A stretch of 39,717 bases of DNA from Pseudomonadota bacterium (lineage in GTDB: Bacteria > Pseudomonadota > Gammaproteobacteria > Burkholderiales > Thiobacillaceae): NCBI GenBank assembly GCA_021802945.1, contig JAJZRE010000021.1:1-39717 (forward strand), given 5' to 3'. Every line of letters begins with the position of its first letter. Position 1 is the stretch's first letter. Under the pieces are notes generated by a model that saw only the letters and a program-made list of their open reading frames with translations, was not told the origin of the DNA and ran no database searches. The translations under genes were made by a program, and so were the position numbers. Positions 38,880 through 39,717 of this stretch are shown here, one piece after another.

Positions 38880-39717
38880 AAGCTTCCAATGCTTCTTTGG
38901 TCTGGCCGGGGATGTCCTCGACCAGGTCTTCAATCGAAATCCGCTTCGGTTTGACCAGCCAGACGCGCGCCAGCGTGGCGTCGAAATCGGCCAGCAGGGC
39001 CTTCGCGCGCGCGCTGCCGGTGAGCGCCAGGTGGCGCTCGATCTGCGACCTGAGGAAGACGCGGAAGGGCTCGGTCTCGACGTGGGTGATGCGGGTCAGC
39101 TCGACCATTTCCTTGTTGGTCCTGGAGACGAAATCGCCCGCGTCGTCGACCACGAAGGCCATGCCGCCCGACATGCCCGCGCCGAAGTTCAGCCCGGTGT
39201 CGCCCAGCACGATGACGGTGCCGCCGGTCATGTATTCGCAGCCGTGGTCGCCGATGCCTTCCACCACCGCCAGCGCGCCGGAGTTGCGCACGCCGAAGCG
39301 TTCGCCGCCCATGCCCGCGGCGTAGAGTTCGCCGCCGGTGGCGCCGTACAGGCAGGTGTTGCCGATGAGCGTGTTGCGATGCGCGACGAAGGTGGCGGTG
39401 CGCGGCGGGTAGATCACCAGGCGGCCGCCGCCCATGCCCTTGCCGACGTAGTCGTTGGCGTCGCCTTCGAGCGTGATCGTCAGGCCCTTGTGATTCCACA
39501 CGCCGAGGCTCTGGCCGGCCGAGCCGGTGAGCTGGATGCGCAGGGTGTCGTCCGGCAGCCCCTTGCCGCCGTGCGCCTTGGCGATCTCGCCCGACAGCCG
39601 CGCGCCGATCGAGCGGTTGACGTTGCGCACGGTGTAGGCGAGTTCGACCCGGGTGCCGGCCTTGATCGCGGCCAGCGCGTCGGCCACCATCTGCTCGGCC
39701 AGCTCGCCCTTGTCGAA
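38878..39717 (-). CDS. gltB: Glutamate synthase large subunit, C-terminal part (cut by window end)
   Basis: The last 279 codons of the large subunit; the 5' part lies beyond the window. What is visible is the C-terminal GXGXG beta-helix domain (GLTITLEGDANDYVGKGMGGGRLVIYPP, NTCLYGATGGELYAAGMGGERFGVRNSGA, and GCEYMTGGTVIVLGDTGLNFGAGMSGGMAFV) and the helical tail that ends IPGQTKEALEA. The reading frame is open to the edge with no defects. It is transcribed before gltD, with the palindromic element between them. Confidence 0.95.

Overview
The window is a GC-rich, gene-dense piece of a bacterial chromosome, most likely from a betaproteobacterium of the Thiobacillus/Nitrosomonadales type. The evidence is the gene order mnmG-rsmG-parA-parB-atpIBEFHAGDC-glmU-glmS, the block priA-argS-SPOR-dsbA-SDR, hemE and gltBD, together with the protein sequences; the genus is inferred. 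Chromosomal parAB with two parS sites nearby suggests the origin-proximal part of the chromosome. No rRNA, tRNA, CRISPR array, prophage or insertion sequence was seen.

Layout. 1-1.1 kb: a PAS-GGDEF diguanylate cyclase (minus strand). 1.2-3.5 kb: 5-oxoprolinase operon pxpB-pxpC-pxpA. 3.5-9.8 kb: ABC-F protein Uup, then mnmG-rsmG-parA-parB, with one parS inside pxpA and one just before mnmG. 9.9-17.1 kb: the complete F-type ATP synthase operon. 17.3-20.6 kb: glmU-glmS, ended by a two-way terminator. 20.6-27.2 kb (minus): a tight operon argS - SPOR protein - dsbA - short-chain dehydrogenase - NarL-type regulator, with priA upstream. 27.2-27.6 kb: a gene-free stretch with two perfect DnaA boxes. 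27.6-30.4 kb (minus): a Tim44-domain protein, hemE and two small proteins. 30.6-31.8 kb: a FadL-family outer-membrane porin. 31.9-37.1 kb (minus): a lipoprotein, two EF-hand proteins (one fused to a BON domain), a DUF1328 membrane peptide, and the sigma-54 two-component system GlrR-QseG-GlrK. 37.2-39.7 kb (minus): gltD and the 3' part of gltB.

The most interesting find lies at 32-34 kb. Two intergenic regions beside the glrR-like gene each carry a sigma-54 (-24/-12) promoter. About 110-120 bp upstream of each start lies a perfect TGTC-N10-GACA palindrome, the operator known for enterobacterial GlrR. An IHF-like site sits between promoter and operator in one case, and a weaker one in the other. 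One promoter faces the EF-hand, EF-hand/BON and lipoprotein genes; the other faces the DUF1328 gene. This looks like a self-contained envelope regulon: sensor, accessory lipoprotein, enhancer-binding protein and periplasmic or membrane effectors side by side.

The second notable feature is a 265-bp element between gltB and gltD, with 31-bp near-perfect terminal inverted repeats and an interior of nested perfect hairpins. Further palindromic repeats lie at the end of mnmG, between atpG and atpD, and between atpD and atpC.
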